The translations under genes and the position numbers were made by a program. Of a stretch of 64,000 nt of DNA, positions 1 through 12,807 are shown in pieces; position 1 is the stretch's first letter, and every line of letters begins with the position of its first letter. Source of the DNA: Ursus arctos (Eukaryota; Chordata; Mammalia; Carnivora; Ursidae); contig NW_026622897.1 in the NCBI RefSeq assembly GCF_023065955.2, forward strand, positions 4,097,001 to 4,161,000, given 5' to 3'. A model generated the notes under the pieces. That model did not search any database, was not told the DNA's origin, and was given only the letters and a program-made list of their open reading frames with translations.

Positions 1-2303
1 CATAAAACCTACCCGAGGCAGAGGAAGCGAATGAACCTAGCACGTTGTAACTATGTGTTTTTATTGAGTTGGGAGACCTGTTGATGATTATATAGGGCCA
101 GAATGGTTGATGAAAACGCACTGGCTATTTATCTTATACACTGAAATGAACAGGCAAGGTGGGGTTTTTTTGTTTGTTTTTTGGTGGCTTTTTTTTTTTT
201 TTTTAATCTAAAGTACGGTTTTGGGAAATGAGACCCTTTGGTTTTGTAAAATGGCTACTCACAGTTAAAGAGTCAGAATTCAGGTAGGTTGATTTTGAAA
301 TGAAGAATGATATGTGTTATTTCTGGAATGCACTTAATCGGTACATTTTAAAAGCATAATGAGACAGTTCTGTCACTTGATTACCAAAGTTATAATGGAG
401 TTGCAGGCAGATGTTATAAAACGTCGGAGTTTTTCCAAGGCCAAACTCCCAGGAAGATTTTTTTTTTTTTTAATAAGGTAAAAGTTGTTTATCCATCTCT
501 AAGAAAAATCAGAAAGTCTTTCTCTCCATGGACCATTTTTCTTTTTTAATTTGAACCTAACTTGATTTTCATGGTAGTCAAAACCTGCCAGGATGGCATG
601 AATTAATGTCCACATAGTTGGAATAATATTTGCTTATCTCCAGATTTTTAAAGGAGACAGTGATTAGTAGCTTGTAAACTTTGCCAATCTGGGCCTTAGA
701 CACCAACTCAGCAGGAACAACAAAACTGAGAAAATAGGACTGTGGGTCACAGTTGTTCACATCTGATCTTAATTTCTTCTGTTTTCCTTAGCCACATTTC
801 TTCTATTTTTACAGTGTTTATTAAGCATATTTCCATTAAGAAACAAAAATGGTAAAGGCATTGAAGGCGAACAAGGATTAATATTGTGTATTATTTCAAG
901 ACACAGGCTTTCTTAACACTGAAAATCACAGGAAGAAAGTACTTGTATTTTCATAAGTGTCAATTTATATGGTAGCTGCCTGTTTCTTCACAATTTCACA
1001 GTAAGTCAGTGTGAAATAAATAAATGCCAACTGACATTGAAATTTACCCTTTTCAACTTTTTAATTTTTCTGGAGTTGTCATATCCCTTCCCTGCACTGA
1101 CTACCTGATCTGTTAGAGTAAAAGACCCTTGAGATGTATTAAAACAAAACAAAACAAAAACTAAATGAGAAGTGAGAACCAAAATTCAAAGATATTTGAC
1201 CTATAGAAGCACATCTTTCCAGAAAAGAAAAAAGCTGTATTATTTCTATATAATTTTCTGTTAGTGAACACAAACTTACATCATGGAGACTACTTGATAA
1301 GGAGTTTGACTATATTATTAATATACTAACAAAAAATGAAAACATTTTCAGTTCAGGGATTAAAGAGTCTTTAAATCTTAGTACTTGCTCAAATCATTCT
1401 AGTTTTGGGGATACCTAAGATAAAAAGGCATAATGCCTTCCTCATTTTTACTCTTTTAAATAAGATAATTCACTTCTTTTCCCTTAAGAATAAAATACTT
1501 TGCTAGAAATGATTGAATTTTCCCGGGGGGGAGGGGTGGCTTTGAACTGGGACTTGTAAATGATCCAACCTGTGTCTTTCTGTGTTTAAGAGCATGGTAA
1601 TTAGTTAATTCCGGTGAATAAGTGAAACTGTACGTTCAGATATGTACACCAGGATCTCAAAGGCAGAGAGCTAAGAGGGAGTACATTGTATATTGCTTTT
1701 TCAATACGGTAGACTTACAAAATTGATGGCAAATGTTTTCAGACCGTCAAAAAGAACCCCAAACACCATGCTATGCCAAACTGAGTTACAGAGGGGTACT
1801 CAGGAAGCAAGACAGTATAACGGTCATCTCTAGATAAAGAGCCAGTAAAATCAAGTAACACTGGGTGTATCGGCCTTATTGGAAAGTCGTTTTTAAAAAG
1901 CAACCTCCTTACAAATGGAGGAAGCTTCTTTTCTATTTCAGTGATGAGCAGTGTAGTACCGAAGTAAAAATTTACTATTTGAAAATAAGAGGATTTTGCT
2001 AAATGAAGATCTTTGTAAGGGCAAAAATAGGAGGTTGTCCAAAAAGGTGGACCCTGAAACTTCTTGAGAAAGTGTTCAAATTCAGTATAAAGGAACATAG
2101 ATGTATTTTAATCTCCTGTTTTTTGAACTGAGAAGCCCAGGTCTCAATGATCTCAGTCATTTCCACCCCAAGCGATCTCTAAGTGTGTACCTTCTTCTCC
2201 TTACCTCCTGAAGCCACACTGTGCTCAGTGATTTGCAAGAGAACAAGAGGAGCCCCAAGCCAAAATAGTGACACACGATTTTCGCATCTTTCATTAGAGC
2301 TGC

Positions 2304-2395
2304 AAAGAAAGAAAAGAAGGAAAGAAGGTAGGAAGGAGAGAAGAAGGGGGAGGGGAGGGAGAGGAAGAAAGAATGAAAAGAAAAAAAGAGAGAAG
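2304..2395 (+). repeat. Purine-rich (GA/GGA) tract
   Basis: About 90 bases are almost purely A and G, with only two pyrimidine interruptions. The motif mix runs from GAAA and GGAA to GAGGGAG and back to GAAAA. On the GUCY1A2 transcript strand it would be a polypyrimidine tract. The open frames crossing it are low-complexity artefacts. Confidence 0.85.
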
Positions 2396-5300
2396 CTAAG
2401 GGTGCTGGCCTCCTTTGAGGGCCTGATTCGTTGCCGGCACACAACAGCTGGACATAGAGGCCATGCCCGTCACACTCGCCAAGAGTCTCGCTCAGAAACA
2501 GTATCAAATCCTGGCGCTCCAGTTACAGCCACACTTCGGATTCGGACCCTTTGGCTCTTTCTCATTATCACGAAGACTATACTAGCGCTTAGTGAGGACA
2601 CGCGGCAAATGCTGATTGAAGACATAGTGCCACGTTTTCCCAAGAGAGGACAAACTCTGTACAGGGGCAGGGCGGGGGGGCATCTATAAGGCAAGAAGTT
2701 CTTCTTCTGCTTCTAAATAGATTCATTCTGATGAGCATATTTTTAAAGTTTCTTGTTTATCAAAGTTCTGGCATGACGAACTTTCTGACATTCTGTTAAA
2801 TACGAACGCTGTATTTAAAAATCTATAATCAGTTCATCTTTTTTCCCGCTTTCTTCTGGGTTAATGGGGTTGGGCTATAGACATAATTTTAATGTAGGCA
2901 AAATTAGATTTTTCTGTCTCTTTTCATCTTCCCTGTTGCTGTCCTTTTTCCTGTAGTCCAGCTGAATCCAGTCAAAAGTATTTCATGTATGCTCATAAAA
3001 TGGGATGCCTCCCGTAGTCAGGTATCCATTTGCATGTCAGTAGGAGAATTCTTTTAGATAGGGAACAAAGTGATTTTAAGGATCAAAAGAAAAAGCAGTG
3101 AGTACCCATTATTCCAGGTCATTGAGTGATATAACAAGAAAGGGATGGGCTTTACAAGTGCCTAGTGACACATTTGAAACAGATCAAAAAAAAAAAAAAA
3201 AGAATAATAATTTTGGCTGTCATCCACTAATAATTATCTTTGCACAAGAAGAGCAAAAATCAAAGAATTTTTAAAAACAGCTCTCTGAATTAATGTAGAA
3301 AGTTATACAGTCACCTAGGTTATTGAGAGCTTCCCAGCTAGAATGAGATCTACCGTAAGAGTTAATTTTTTCCTGATAGGTTCTTTCTAGTCACATAATA
3401 CAAAAACAATTCATCTGAGACTCCCAGCCAAGCTTTGGCTTTAATTTCAACATGGTAATTTTTACCAGTAAAATTTGGAAGGGGGTTTCATGCTGTTAAT
3501 AAACTATCCGGCCACTGGAATAGTTCTGCTTCACTTCATGGAGATTCGAATGAACAAAGCGAAAAAAAAGTGTTTTAAGTGGTTATATGTAAATCTATTG
3601 ATCCAGGTCACCACAGCCTCGGAAGAAAGCTATCTTCTCTTGCTGGCCTTGAAAGTTAGTGATACTGAGCATAAAGGAGAGACCATAAAAGTAGAGCAGT
3701 TCTAGAATTTGATGTCTTATTGGGCTCAGAAATGTATGGATTCTTGTTAGAGGTGATGTAGACTATATTTATTGTTCAAATGATCTGAATATAAATTAGC
3801 TTTGACTTAGATTTTATTCTGAGAATAATAGGAATATGGATATGAATAATCCTAATGTGATTATTATTGACGATTCTTATCCCTTATGTCATTAAATACA
3901 GCTTAGTATTTTAAGTAAAAGAATGTTGCCAAATTTGCAAACCATGGCTTAATGCCACAATTTGTAACTCTGTTTCTGTGACGTCCTCTATATGTTTTCT
4001 GCCACAAATGGAAAACAGAAAAAAATAATTTAAATGCATTTTATGATTATATGTTATTTCCAGGGGATAAAGCCTTAAGGAATCCATCAATAAAATTATT
4101 TTTCTTTCTCAGTGCTGAAGAACTTGATACATTTAGAAAGCTTTCAAAAGCGTCTAGCATTCTGAACTTTGGGATGTAAGTTGACTCAAGACAGCAAATC
4201 TTTGTCCTAAGTTCCGTTTCTGGCTGATAATTCTGATTAAAAATTATTCAGATTTGTTTCCTCCCTTAAAATTTTTTCTGTTATAAACAATCTCTGCCTG
4301 AATTAACCTGTTACATGTAAGTGAAACATCTTTAAGTGAGGGTAAGACGCCACTAAGCACTTGTAATTTCGGAAGATGAGAATACCTCTTCTCTGCCGCA
4401 GAATGCCGTCAGCCTCTGGGGTGACCCCCCCGCTTCCCCTCTGCAGCGTCCCGGGAGGGGCTCGGGGTCAGAAGGGCTTCTATCTAAAGTCCAAGACTTG
4501 TTCTGCTAGCAGCCCAAGCCCCACTCGAGGACGATGTGACGAATACAGAAAAGACTATAGCTCCAAAACCGAGGTTACTGATTTTAGAACACAGGGTGGT
4601 TTTCATTTTTGGTGATTACATTTCCCAACTAGGGAAAGAGATCATTTCTATAATGTCAGAACACACAGAAAAAGGACGTATGAGATCAAATTGTATTCTT
4701 CTCACTGAACGTTAGCTCAGCCAGGCAGGTTATAAATGGGAAAAAAAAATGAGTATCACTCGCACACTGGTAGTTGGTTCTTGGGCGCTAATTTTAGCAC
4801 GCTATTCCGTGACCTACGGCAGAGCTGGCGTTTGGCCTCCTTTGTACCGTCGGTCCAGATGTTCTGACACCTTCATTTGCCTTCATCATGGTAACCAAGG
4901 CCGGTTCTCTCTGCCCCCTTCCGAGAGTTGCTCTGTACGTAGCTCTGGGGGCTCTAATCCCAGTTGCCCTGATCCGTGCAGCTGCTGAGAGGCTCACACT
5001 GCCTCCCAAGAAAACCGAAAATGGCTCATGAAGGATTTTATTTTCCTCTTTTCTTTTTAAAATAAGAATGGCCAGCAGTCGAATAAGTCATCTGGCTTTC
5101 ATTCAACCACATGTGTCTATTATGGAAACTGCCTCTCCTTTAAGAATATCTATACCTTCATGCAGGAAAAAATTAAACCTTTTTGCTCCTTCTCTTCTAA
5201 AGCTCTTGCCCAACCCCACCCTCCCCATCGGTCCCTGGGTCCTGAGACTCAAATACAGTGCCAGGCAGGAAAGTAGGGGCTTGTCTTTAAAAAGTGGGGT

Positions 5301-6931
5301 GATGCAAAGCAGGAATTTTGCACATTTCTGATTTTACCCCAACTAATGCATTATGGTCCTACTTGTATTTAATTACATTTAATAGATCACAGTAAAAATG
5401 TATTTAGTAGAATCCCTTCTTTATCTCCAAGTAGTGAAAAGGCTACAGAAGGTTGAGTATGAACTGATTCCTGTATTTTTAAACTATGCATCGAAAGAAT
5501 CAGAAACAAGCGATTACTTAGGCTTGCTATTTCGTTTTCTGCTTTCAAATAATAAGGAATGGTATGTGAGTCTAATATTTAGAACGATCTGATCACCAGC
5601 TAGATGAACTGAAAGGATAAATTCACTATAATGGGTTCAAATTAAGTATTTTCCATTATTTATTAACAATGAAAATCATGTTTAAGAATTAAGCATCCAA
5701 TGATATGCAAAAGGATAATGAGCAAAAACTTTCTCAGGGAATCAACAGTCCTGTTGGACTTTTACAGGGGGATTTTCTAAACTGTGAGAAAAGGGATGCT
5801 ACCTTACGTTTTGCTATGGTTAACAGGAGGGTAAACCAGCAGCGAATCCATCCACCATTCCAATGATATTCAGATTCATGGTTAGAAGAGGGTTTCCCCA
5901 GGGAGGGGGGCAGTAATAGGAGCTGTAATCTTATTTAGAGCTTTAGGAACGGATCCTACGTTTACATGACTTTGCTAAATAATAATCTGATGTTTAGAAG
6001 TTCCTCATTGTAGAAGTTCCTTACATTTTAAGACTAAAAATATGAATTACTCATTTTGAAATGTATAAGCTTTAGTGCTATCATCAAAATAGCTGGGAAG
6101 GGCAGGTTATTTTCAATATGGCTACATAATCATTTTCAGATGTTTATTAATTATGCTACAGATGATGTCCAACCAATCACATTCTGGAGGCAACATACTG
6201 TTATACATACTAAGCATTTGCCATCATAGAAAACAGTAGTAACGAGCTCTTTTTAACTTTAATCTTTCATCTTCTAAGACCTTACCATACCAAGAGGTGA
6301 ATTAACTTGTCCCAAGATCCATCTACGTTTCTGCAAAGCCTACATTCTCAGTCACCTCACCAGCCTCTGCTGTACCTTTACTCATTTCCCGTCCTTAACT
6401 GCTCCTCACTATTCTACAAAGATCGGAGAGTCTGGGCAACATTACATACACAGATCTCTTGGAAGGAACTGAAATCATGATAGGTATTTTAAAAATTATA
6501 CAACAGAAATAATGTGATGGGAGTCTGTGACTACAGCTTGTGTGCAGACAAACGGCTCCTGAGACAGATGAACCATGTCGTTTGCTCAGATCATTTTTAC
6601 CCAGGTTGTCACTTGCTGCTGCTCATTTTGCTGTCGTAGAATCGTGAATATCTTCTGAAAGTCCACACCAGCTATATTATTGCTTGGATAAAACACGTCT
6701 CTATTTCCCTAAAGGTTCTATGACGAGCACAGAAGTGCAGGTTTCATACGGCATCATACCATGGCTTAAATTATTGCTCGAAAGGTGGTTATAAAGTATT
6801 GCTAGGAAATCGTTTTGAGATGAATGCACAATTCAATGTGAAAAGTACGGAGTGAGACTAAGTATTAAGTTGGTGATTTCTTTATAACATAAAAATCTAA
6901 GCATTCAGAAATCAGGCTGTCACTCTGACAT

Positions 6932-7061
6932 CCGCTTCTCTGTCCAGAAGCTTGTCGTTTCTAGCGTGGTGGTGCGGATCCGCAAATAGCGTGAGATGCG
7001 CCGCGGCTCCGGCGGAAGCTGTGCCTGACAGCCCTAGAGTGAGCGATCTTCATTCCTCACG
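6932..7061. other. CpG-dense patch downstream of GUCY1A2
   Basis: About fourteen CpG dinucleotides fall in 130 bases, including GGATCCGC, GCGCCGCGGC and CCGGCGG, inside an AT-rich, otherwise CpG-poor neighbourhood. It is too short for a classical CpG island, and no promoter or coding region is evident nearby. Confidence 0.7.
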
Positions 7062-7309
7062 CTGATTAGTGTTGACTTCTGTTTCTAATAAGTTGGAAGT
7101 CTCCTGCTCCAAAAGCAGACTGTAAATTTGAGACCAAAGCTCAACTTAAAACTTGTGAAAGAAATAATGCTACAGAGCCCAGGATACTTAGCTTTTCAAA
7201 ATAACTACAAATGAAATAATGCACTACTCTCTTAGTCAACTTGTATCTATTCCTGGTAATTGGGATTATTTGAATACTTTTCAGTGATGCCCAGATCTGG
7301 CTTTATATT

Positions 7310-7450
7310 CTCATTACCCTGAGTGATTTTCTAAATACAGACTCCTAGGCCACACCTGCCACCTACTGAGTGCAAATCTCTACAGGCGTAAAGCTCAGTA
7401 ATTTGTATTTCCGAAAGCTTCCCAGGTAATTCTGTCAAGGGCAGCCAGAT
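7310..7450 (+). mobile_element. Old hAT-Charlie MITE remnant (MER20-like)
   Basis: The order 'ATACAGACTCCTAGGCC', 'CACCTACTGAGTGCAAATC', 'AGTAATTTGTATTTCC' and 'AAGCTTCCCAGGTAATTCTG' matches the layout of MER20-type nonautonomous hAT elements from memory. Ends are degraded and no target duplication is clear. It is the clearest transposon remnant in the first 12.6 kb. Confidence 0.55.
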
Positions 7451-10400
7451 ACTGCCCCGCTAATGAGTTGAACCGTTGAACAGGATCATTTCTTAGTAAG
7501 GATGGGATGGCAATGAAGCACTTGACTGAAGTTGTGTTCTGGTCACAACATATTGGAAATAAAAATGCAAACTTTACTTCTCGACATTCCAGGTCCTTCC
7601 AAAATGTCACTCCTTTCAGTCAGGTAATATCTACATGCAGCACACACATGCACACAGCCCTCCTCCGTCCACAAAGAGGATTCATTCCTTTAGAAAACCG
7701 GAACTGCTTTACAACGTGAGACTGACTCTATCACTGGCTTTCTTTTTTATGAAAGGGAAAAGGAACAAAGGAAGGAAACAGAAAGGTGTTAGGACGATTA
7801 TACTTAGGTTTCAGGTGTGAGGAAGGAATTTTGCACACACTCTCGTATATTCCGCCAAGGTTTATGTTCTTCTGTGTATAACATCAGTGTCTGTTCTTCA
7901 TTTACAACCTCAGACTGAGTCCACTGCTGGGGACAAGTTATCCACGTAACAATAAAGTTTGTTCAGTCATGTTAACACCGTTTATGTGGCTATGAAATCA
8001 GCTGCTTGTGAAGGAAGTATGTTCATATCGAGAGCTGCCCATAAGGAATCGTCATTCAGACTGGCTTATGTTAGATTCTCAGTACTCAGTCTCTCATGCA
8101 CCATGTTTTTCCAGCTGTGTCTCGTAAGATATGCTTATAGAAGTCCCTGAAATAACATAATTTTTGTAGTTGAAGATCTGTAACCTAATAATAACAATAC
8201 CTGGTTTGCAATTGATTGGTTCTTGGTTCTTGGACTTGAGTTTCTAGGTATTTTGTTGGCTACAAGGCTCTGGTGTCACCCAAAGCCTAGTCAGGTTCAT
8301 ATATAATGGTCATATATGTAATTCATTTTGAATGAATTTTCAGTAAAGTTACACTAAGTGCTTGGAGTCAGACTATATTTGGAACAAAAAGCACAGGGAA
8401 AAGCTGCAGATGTTAGCAATGGCCCAGCACAACTGGAAATGGTTAGTTGACTTCAGAAGTGCATTGTTACTTGGCCCGGGGCTCTGTGGGTCTTCCAGTC
8501 TGCCTGAGACAGGCATCAGCAACTCTTGCTGGGGCTGCGTTAGGTTCAGAGGTGGAGAGAGGCCAGTGTTTGCTGGGGCCGGGTTTAAGGGAGTGAGATG
8601 GTTTCCAGTGACAGCATGGCGTAGACAGGGTCTGGGCATGGGCTCAGGAGTGCTCAAAATGTATAAGAAACCTATGTGTACAAGTTTTATCCTCTGCCCT
8701 GTTGATCCATAACACCTGCCCTCAGCAAGCCAGGACCCCAAGGAGCCTTCAGTGAATATATTTAATGACAGTCTTGATCTGGAGTTCCTTGTTGATATCT
8801 CCTAACCTCAAATACATGATTTCAACTGGTAGCAGTATTTCTATTCAAAACACAGAGCTTGGTGGTTTTCCAAACTCTGAGGCTTTGCCTTTTGTATGTA
8901 TCAATTTAATTTTGCTTTATTGCTGGAAATCTTGGAAGCATTTTGCAAAACTAAAAGCCTTGCTGCACTTGTGAATGAGATTTTGTATAAGTTGTCGCCT
9001 TGCTTTGCTCTGTGTTTCCTGGAGAGGCGCACGTTGCCTGTAACAACAGAACGCTATGTCTCTGATACTGTTATCCCTGGACGAGAGCGTGAGACCGTGA
9101 GAGTTTGCATTTGCAGTGCCGGGTCCACGGCCCACTCAAAGTCTCAGGCAGAGGGGCCTGCCTCAGAGTCGTAGCAGGTCATGGCTCACGGGCCTCCCGA
9201 GAGTCATATATTAAAAGGGAAATCCAAAATGATTTAAAGTAGAAGAGATGACCATCAAGGCAGGTTTCAGACAGTCTGGTCACCTGTTATACAGAAGCTT
9301 TATCTTCTTCCTCTCACTGTACCGCACTGCAGAGCCGAGAGACCCAACGATATGTTGTGCAGGCGTTGACGAGTATTCTTTTTTTATTATGGCTAATGTT
9401 ACCTATTTATTAAGATTCCCAAAGCACATACCGTGCACTGTTTGGGGTACACATGGGGGCATGTGACTTTGTTGGATAACTGATTTATTTGCAAGTGACT
9501 TTGTTTCTATCAAAATAATACTGATGCCAATATGAGTCTCTAGTACTGATGCCTAGTCAAAGTGACTTCTTCAAATTAGTTGCCTAAAAAACCACTAAAC
9601 CAGAGGAGCTGTAAGTGCCAAATTATATTTTCACGTATCCCTTTTAGAGTGGGTTATAGCCATTTGCCTAATTTAATACCACTTGACTTCTAAGAGGACA
9701 TCCATGCACATTCCTTTTAATCTGCCACAATAAAATGCATGATGTTTGCAATAATTTTTAGGTAAGAATACTGTACAGATATTAGACGAAATACTAACTG
9801 TGACCCAATGTTGCACCCACAATTCCTACGTGGAGGTTATAGAGACTCTATTACGTAGGACAAATAAAAATATCATAGTTTTTCACAGCTTCTAACTTCC
9901 AGGAGTGCAGCTAGTGGGAACAGCCACTTTGCGCCGTAACTTGCAAACACATAGCAACAGTGTAACTGGTAATCAGTGGTAGTAGGTTGGCAAAATGGTA
10001 ACAGATTAGACTATTGCTTCAGACTATAGCTTCAAAGATACACTTGGATTACATTGTTTGAAAAGTGTAGTTTACATCCTGTGATATATAATAGATGTCT
10101 GGTATATTTTCCATTGTGACATTTGTGACAATGCAAATGGCTACTTCTTCTCTAAGTAGAACCATATAAACTAAAAGAGTTTGTTATTCTTTCGACAAAT
10201 TAAATGTATATACAATTCATGTCTTGGGCCCTATCACCAATTACTGGATAATGAAGTGGATTTTCAATGATGCTTTTAAAATATGCTTCCCACAGATATT
10301 CTTAAGTATAGAGAGAATGATCATATATCTAGAATACTTGCTTAGACAAATCTTTACAAAAAGCAGAGAAATAGGTCGGATGATTGCTGGAAGTCCCTTG

Positions 10401-10518
10401 CAGCCTTATGGTTATGAAACACATTGCTTACCACCAAAATGTTTATTGACTTAGTTTATCATAATAAGCTCTAAGTTCCTCTGCAGAATAGGCGTAAATT
10501 ACGTCAGTGAAGCTCGGT

Positions 10519-10774
10519 CCCCCCCCCCCCCACTGCTGTGCTGTGCGGAACCCACGGCTGAAGTGTGATCTGTTCTGGGTGTGAGGACGGAGGTGCTCCC
10601 AGCCTGTTCCGTCCACACTGCCTGCAACCTCCCCCTTGCTCCACATGAAGGAATTGGATTAATCTCCCAGCCCCCTGAAGAAATTCCTGTGTAATTACCC
10701 CCCCCCGAGAGCACCCTATCCTGAGTCTATTCAGCTCCCCTAAAATAAACACACTGGCCTGCCCCCCCCCCCCC
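10519..10774 (-). repeat. Three poly-C runs (poly-G on the GUCY1A2 strand)
   Basis: C runs of 13 (10519-10531), 9 (10698-10706) and 13 (10762-10774) occur within 256 bases. On the minus strand, which would be transcribed if the 3' UTR reaches here, these are G13, G9 and G13 with extra GGGGG groups between. Run lengths may be affected by sequencing error. Confidence 0.85.
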
Positions 10775-12597
10775 ACACATTGTTAAAAACAGAGACCTAG
10801 ACCCAGGGAGGAGAGGGACAGGCCAGCTTCCGAAAGCTGGGGGTCTGGATCCTGTCTCCACACTGAGTGTGGCACTGGTGTCCTCACGAGCCTTGGTGTG
10901 AGAGCCGAGTTCAACGATTACCAAAGTGATCATCATTTTAACAAATACTTGGCATATCTGTAAATGTTTTCTAGCTACACGCTTAGAGAACTTAACACTA
11001 CCAAACCTCAGAGACTACAGTAGACACTAGTTGATACGCCCCGCAGCTGAGTTATGGCATAAACAAATCATAACGCCGAGAAATCACTCTTTCATTCAGG
11101 AGACATAAGCTCTCAATGAGTATACCGTCTGGAGGAAACGGCCACTCCAAGGTTTCATGGAAACAAGTATTTCCAGTTCATTAACCTCAGTAGAAACTTG
11201 GGTTTTATATTAGATTCAAAATAGAAAAACTCTGGATGTGCTGTGCTGCTAATTCCAGGGTGAGTCTGTGATGATATTGTCATGCATGCTGATTAGGGGG
11301 AACGGGTCTTCATTTTAGCACCGCATGCGACAGAAGCCCATCTGTCACTGTGGCAATGGCTGGGCCTGGGGGCTAGACCTACTTCAGTGTTCATGAAGGG
11401 AGTCACTGAATTTAAGAGCCACATCGATCAAACTGCAGAAGAAAAAAAAATTTTTTTTTCCCAATCTCAAAGCCATAAACACAGGGTTCCCCCACCCTTA
11501 TTTTGCAAGAAGAAACAACATTCTTGGCAAAATATCCTACAGCGTCTTTCTCACTAATGCCAGCATCTGGGCATTTGCTCCCAGAGTGACAGGAGCCCTT
11601 AGGAGGCATCCAGCAGGCGGAGTGGGGGGACATAGGGGGAGGAGTAGGGATGCTGTTCATTAGAATACAGTTGAGTACATTGTACAAGCTACCTATTTTA
11701 TAAGTGCTAAGTTGAAACGGGTCCAATGCAGCAAAGCATTTCGTTTTAACTGATGTTTGTTAGAAGATGACAACAAGACCTTTCTGTAATCCTAGTTACA
11801 GATAAATCTGTTATTGGGAAATTCTATTTCCTCTGGATTCCATGCTACATTAATTAAATCTAGAAGATATATTTACTAAGCAGACATACAATGCTTTCTC
11901 AGCATCTGAAGTCCTTGATTATATGTATTCTCAGTCCAAGCACTAATCTGTGTAAATAAGTGAAATTGTATTTGGTTAATAGGTTACAGTTACATAATAT
12001 ACCAACTACACAGTAGCAGATTGTGAAAATCGAGTAATGTTGTGTGAAATGTAATTATCTAGAAGAAGAGAGATGTATAAAAATAGGTAATATCCCTAAA
12101 ATATTTTGCTGAGTTATAGTTCTTCCTGCTGGGAAGCTGACCACACTGCCATGATGTATGTATGAAATGTTTGTTCAGAAAAACAAAATTAGAAAATATT
12201 CTTCACATACCAACTCACTAAATGTAGGAATATATCATCAAAACTGGCTCTCAAAAGTGATATAGATAAATGGGGAAAGATACCTGTATGTGTGACAAAC
12301 ACGAAAACACGGAATCTATTTATTAGTTTTGAAAGGGGGCCCATACTTAAAATATATATATATGACCAAAAAACACTCACATGAATGGACACATCTTGCT
12401 ACCCCCCCTCCATTTTTTTTTCTTAATTGACAGTCATCATCCACCTTTTTCTAGGATTATTGCCTAACATAACACAGAAATTCTGCTGCTTGTTCTCAGC
12501 AAAGTAGTGAAAGAGAAACCATCTCTTTCCACTCTCCTGTCATGACCCATGTTCTGGGCTTGTGCTTTTTGGAGGAGTCTTTGATCTGCTGTAGGTC

Positions 12598-12805
12598 TCA
12601 GAGGCTTGTCTCCCGGAGGAACATGGTGCCGATGTTGTAGGAAACTTTTTTTATCCTCGAGGAGGAAAGAGAAGGCTTTGGCTGCTTAGGACCAGTCCTT
12701 ACCTCCAGGAAATAGCAGATCCCAGGGATTTCCTTTGGAAAGTTATCTGGAAGCTCTTCACGGGACCGAGGAACGAATGTGAAACTTTCTTCCCGTTTTA
12801 ATAAT
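12598..12805 (-). CDS. GUCY1A2: GUCY1A2 last coding exon (soluble guanylate cyclase alpha-2, C-terminus)
   Basis: This exon encodes the last 68 residues of the NO-sensitive guanylate cyclase alpha-2 subunit plus the final base of a split Gln codon. The alpha-2/beta-1 heterodimer converts GTP to cGMP when NO binds the beta-subunit heme. I recognise the family from LLKREESFTFVPRSREELP, then NFPKEIPGICYFLE and an alpha-2-specific tail ending RETSL. Alpha-1 has a different tail. The acceptor (minus-strand TTTCCTCCTTAG) lies at 12806-12807, and the TGA stop is 12600-12598. The open frame continues upstream to 12996, but that part is intron. The last four residues, ETSL, fit a class I PDZ ligand (Thr at -2, Leu at 0); alpha-2 is known to bind PSD-95 through its C-terminus. 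The exon joins 47809-47963 in phase. There is no frameshift or premature stop, so this looks like a functional gene. Confidence 0.97.
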
Positions 12806-12807
12806 CT

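Larger units (their letters stand above)
1..12597 (-). other. GUCY1A2 3' UTR and/or downstream flank, extent unknown
   Basis: This region follows the GUCY1A2 stop codon in the direction of transcription. I see no credible protein-coding gene on either strand; the short open frames have no recognisable domains. Many TTTATT motifs (AATAAA on the minus strand, for example near 10442, 9377 and 9407) occur by AT-richness alone, so I cannot place the polyadenylation site. The region has only an old hAT remnant and a possible MIR trace, no SINEC and no LINE-1, unlike the introns to the right. That is compatible with a long 3' UTR or constrained flank. Distinct local structures at 2304-2395, 6932-7061 and 10519-10774 are listed separately. 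Confidence 0.5.

Noticed and set aside
2183..2689. 168-residue open frame on the plus strand
   Set aside because: Its core is a K/R/E/G-rich translation of the purine tract; no domain and no splice or promoter context.
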